Shown here: positions 4,469-6,584 of the stretch, in pieces | Layout: each line of letters starts with the position of its first letter | How positions within the stretch are numbered: the stretch's first letter is position 1 | Origin: Crocinitomicaceae bacterium | GTDB lineage: Bacteria > Bacteroidota > Bacteroidia > Flavobacteriales_D > Crocinitomicaceae | Direction: 5' to 3' | NCBI GenBank assembly: GCA_023264075.1 | Contig: JALQTG010000179.1 | Location: 1 to 6,584, forward strand | Length of the DNA stretch: 6,584 nt | Made by a program: the position numbers and the translations under genes | The notes under the pieces: generated by a model | Databases searched by the model: none | The model's input: only the letters and a program-made list of their open reading frames with translations | Told to the model about the DNA's origin: nothing

Positions 4469-5875
4469 ATGAAAATTGAACAACTCTACACCAATTGCCT
4501 TGCACAAGGCGCTTATTACATAGAACACAACGGAGAAGCGGCAGTAATTGACCCATTGCGGGAAGTGGATCAATATATTGAATTAGCTGAAAGTCACGGT
4601 GCCAAAATTAAATTCGTCTTCGAAACGCATTTTCACGCTGACTTTGTGAGTGGACACGTTACCTTATCTGAAAAAACTGGTGCTCCAATTGTTTTCGGTC
4701 CCATGGCTGATCCTCACTTCGATTGCATCGTAGCGCAGGACAACCAAGAATTCCCAATTGGTGGATTAACGATTCAGGTATTGCATACTCCTGGACATAC
4801 TATGGAAAGTACGACCTACCTCTTGTTGGATGAAAGCAAAAAAGAATTGGCAATTTTTTCCGGTGACACCTTGTTCTTAGGAGATGTTGGTCGACCAGAC
4901 TTAGCTCAAAAAGCAGCCTCCATGACACAAGAAGATCTTGCAGGAATGCTCTACGATAGTTTACGCACAAAAATCATGACCTTACCCGATGAGGTTGTTG
5001 TATACCCAGGACATGGTGCTGGTTCTGCCTGTGGAAAGAACATGAGTAAGGAAACAATAGGATTGTTAGGCGAACAAAAACAAACCAATTATGCCTTGCG
5101 TGCAGATATGTCCAAAGATGAATTCATCCAAGAAGTAACGGATGGACTTTTGCCACCTCCAGCCTACTTTCCCGACAACGTGAATATGAATAAAACTGGC
5201 TACATGGCCGTTGATCACGTATTGGAAAAAGGGAAAACTGTTTGGACAGCTAAAGATGCTTGCGCCAAACAAGCTGCATCTGATGCCATTATTTTGGACG
5301 TGCGTCATCAAAAGGACTTCATAGCGGGTCATATAAAAAATTCGATTTTCATTGGCCTAGATGGCACGTTTGCTCCATGGGTTGGCGCAGTTTTGAAAAG
5401 CGTACAACAACCTATCATATTGGTTGCACCTGTCGAAAGAGTTGAGGAAGCTGTAACACGTCTTACGCGCGTTGGATTCGACAATATTCTGGGGCACATT
5501 GAAGGTAGTTTGGATGATTGGAAGTCTGCTGGAGTAGCAATAGACACGCTCGATTCAATTTCGGCCAACGAACTTGCCGAGCGACTAAACAGCGAGCAAG
5601 ATGCCGTGATAGACGTGCGTAAAGTCTCCGAATATCAATCCGAACACGTTGAAAAGGCCCTCAACTTACCCTTAGACGATATCAGTGATTTAGTGAATCA
5701 ATTTCCAAAAAATCACTTTTTTGTACACTGTGCAGGAGGTTATCGCTCGGTCATTGCTGCCTCTATTTTGAAACGGAACGGAATCCACAATTTCACGGAT
5801 ATTGCAGGTGGTTTTGCCGCTATTCGCGATACATCAATTCCGAAAACTGCGTATATTTGTCCTTCAACTTTATAA
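4469..5875 (+). CDS. MBL-fold/rhodanese fusion, CstB-like persulfide dioxygenase/sulfurtransferase
   Basis: The 468-residue protein joins a metallo-beta-lactamase fold (about 1-245) to two rhodanese-like domains (about 258-357 and 362-462). The MBL part shows THFHADF (His54, His56, Asp58), HTPGH (His110), SGDTLFLGDVGRPDL (Asp133) and YPGHG (His182). This is the pattern of ETHE1/CstB persulfide dioxygenases, which use a His/His/Asp iron site. The first rhodanese keeps the fold (LDVRHQKDF, GHI) but has VAPVER where the catalytic loop should be, so it has no Cys and is likely a structural pseudo-domain. The second has the active loop HCAGGYRS with Cys421. The inferred role is cytoplasmic oxidation of persulfides to sulfite or thiosulfate with sulfane-sulfur transfer. 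It is followed after 3 bp by a separate rhodanese. The HxHxDF form appears usual for Bacteroidota members. The exact products are unproven. Confidence 0.9.
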   Translation: MKIEQLYTNCLAQGAYYIEHNGEAAVIDPLREVDQYIELAESHGAKIKFVFETHFHADFVSGHVTLSEKTGAPIVFGPMADPHFDCIVAQDNQEFPIGGLTIQVLHTPGHTMESTTYLLLDESKKELAIFSGDTLFLGDVGRPDLAQKAASMTQEDLAGMLYDSLRTKIMTLPDEVVVYPGHGAGSACGKNMSKETIGLLGEQKQTNYALRADMSKDEFIQEVTDGLLPPPAYFPDNVNMNKTGYMAVDHVLEKGKTVWTAKDACAKQAASDAIILDVRHQKDFIAGHIKNSIFIGLDGTFAPWVGAVLKSVQQPIILVAPVERVEEAVTRLTRVGFDNILGHIEGSLDDWKSAGVAIDTLDSISANELAERLNSEQDAVIDVRKVSEYQSEHVEKALNLPLDDISDLVNQFPKNHFFVHCAGGYRSVIAASILKRNGIHNFTDIAGGFAAIRDTSIPKTAYICPSTL

Positions 5876-5878
5876 ACC

Positions 5879-6187
5879 ATGGAACAATTAGAACAACAAG
5901 CTTGGAGAGAAGCGGTAAAGAATGATCCCAATGCTGTCATTTTAGACGTGCGTACACCAGGAGAATGTGCCGAAGGCATTGTGGAGGGTGCTCATATTAT
6001 AGACTTTCTTAACCCTTCCCATTTCATGCATGAAATTGAAAAATTAGACCCTACAAAATCCTATTACATCTATTGCAGAAGTGGAAACAGAAGTGGTCAA
6101 GCATGTATGATTTTGGACCAAAAAGGCTTTTCGAAAACCGTCAATCTTGTTGGCGGGATGTTAGCTTGGAACGGAGATCTTGCATAA
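5879..6187 (+). CDS. Single-domain rhodanese sulfurtransferase
   Basis: This 102-residue protein is a lone rhodanese domain. LDVRTPGEC at 22-30 is the structural DVR motif, GIVEGAHIIDFLNP follows, and the active loop CRSGNRS begins with Cys66. GGMLAWNG near the C-terminus is the usual family ending. There is no signal peptide, so it should be cytoplasmic. It would carry sulfur as a Cys66 persulfide. The start lies 3 bp after the stop of the MBL-rhodanese gene, so the two are almost certainly one transcript with coupled translation, and it probably feeds or accepts sulfane sulfur from that enzyme. The length is normal for a GlpE/PspE-type rhodanese. Confidence 0.93.
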   Translation: MEQLEQQAWREAVKNDPNAVILDVRTPGECAEGIVEGAHIIDFLNPSHFMHEIEKLDPTKSYYIYCRSGNRSGQACMILDQKGFSKTVNLVGGMLAWNGDLA

Positions 6188-6211
6188 ACTACTTCCGTTT
6201 TAGTTGAAACT

Positions 6212-6227
6212 ATAAAATATATTTTAT
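6212..6227. repeat. 16-bp AT-only perfect palindrome
   Basis: ATAAAATATATTTTAT is self-complementary and lies 25 bp after the rhodanese stop. It could be a weak AT hairpin at the operon end or a binding site. It has no GC stem, so it is not a standard intrinsic terminator, and AT-rich sequence makes such palindromes fairly likely by chance. Confidence 0.3.
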
Positions 6228-6287
6228 TCAGGTAGGATCACTAACGCTGCTGAAAAGCAAGTTTTTTTGATATCTTCACACACTTCT

Positions 6288-6584
6288 ATGAAAGGACTGC
6301 TCGCTATTTTGTTTTTTCTTTTCACGTTCAGTGCATCTGCACACGTGTTCTACTTTTCATTCGCGGAAATGGAGTACAATGCCATGGACGAACGTTTTGA
6401 AATAACAGTTCGTGCAACGGGCCATGATGTAGAAGAATATATGGCTCATTTGGGAAAGAATATTGGAAAATTAGAGACCTGTAAAGACAATCCTATTAAA
6501 TTAAAGCTATTAGAGCAAGTCGTTTTGACTGAATTTCAAATTCTGAGCAACGACAAACCCCTAGCGCTGGAAATACTGGGCCTA
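6288..6584 (+). CDS. DUF6702-like exported protein, N-terminal part
   Basis: The frame is open from ATG 6288 to the window edge (99 codons, no stop). Residues 1-18 form a signal peptide: MKG, a hydrophobic core LLAILFFLFTF, then SASA as the likely cleavage site before HVFYFS. The mature start HVFYFSFAEMEYNAMDERFEITVR matches my memory of the Bacteroidota DUF6702 family, whose members begin with an H-x-F-Y-x-S segment and an E(I/M)EYN strand. The function of that family is unknown; it is a periplasmic or outer-membrane-associated beta-rich protein. The gene lies 100 bp after the rhodanese gene. The only promoter-like sequence is a T-rich TTTTTTTG (6262-6269) with one mismatch to TAnnTTTG. The C-terminal part lies outside the window. 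Confidence 0.8.
   Translation, partial: MKGLLAILFFLFTFSASAHVFYFSFAEMEYNAMDERFEITVRATGHDVEEYMAHLGKNIGKLETCKDNPIKLKLLEQVVLTEFQILSNDKPLALEILGL

Noticed and set aside
4298..4573. Minus-strand frame of about 91 codons across the divergent promoter region
   Set aside because: It overlaps the MBL gene start and its promoter, has no recognisable domain and reads like an unselected translation.
4628..4660. MBL motif reads HxHxDF instead of HxHxDH
   Set aside because: Phe after the Asp appears usual for Bacteroidota members of this MBL-rhodanese family, and the His/His/Asp iron ligands of persulfide dioxygenases are all kept, so it is not a defect.
1..6584. Mobile element, CRISPR array, toxin-antitoxin or phage-defence system
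   Set aside because: No transposase, integrase, spaced direct repeats, terminal inverted repeats or defence-type domains were seen on either strand.

Overview
The window reads as a stretch of a Bacteroidota chromosome, probably Flavobacteriales. This rests on the AT-rich sequence, A-rich leaders in place of Shine-Dalgarno sites, four copies of the Bacteroidota -7 promoter box TAnnTTTG just upstream of start codons, and protein types typical of the phylum: a Bacteroidota-style ECF sigma factor, a DUF6702-like secreted protein, an MBL-rhodanese fusion and a short lipoprotein. No IS element, CRISPR array, tRNA or rRNA was seen. The genus is not determined.

Layout. Positions 1-97 (-) hold the N-terminus of a probable Bax inhibitor-1/YccA-like membrane protein. 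It is divergent from peptide deformylase (257-850, +), and a promoter box faces each gene. A TPR-like lipoprotein (933-1529, +) follows and meets an ECF sigma factor (1526-2119, -) tail to tail with a 4-bp overlap. A gap of about 350 bp comes next, then a possible 41-codon gene (2468-2593, +). That gene also ends in a 4-bp convergent overlap, with a KdsC-like HAD phosphatase (2590-3258, -). The phosphatase is the second gene of a tight operon whose first gene is a type I-beta DAHP synthase (3260-4258, -). A 210-bp divergent promoter region separates this operon from a sulfur operon on the + strand: a CstB-like MBL-rhodanese protein (4469-5875) and a single-domain rhodanese (5879-6187). The window ends inside a DUF6702-like secreted protein (6288-6584, +).

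How the genes work together. Deformylase is translation housekeeping and the sigma factor is regulatory. The two sulfur genes form a plausible persulfide/sulfane-sulfur oxidation and transfer unit. The DAHP synthase and phosphatase are co-transcribed although their textbook pathways differ (shikimate versus Kdo/ulosonic acid). The synthase carries an unusual PEP-site motif, and the phosphatase has an extra HTH-like N-terminal segment and an altered HAD motif II. This pair is the least ordinary part of the window. No clearly new defence or mobile system is visible.
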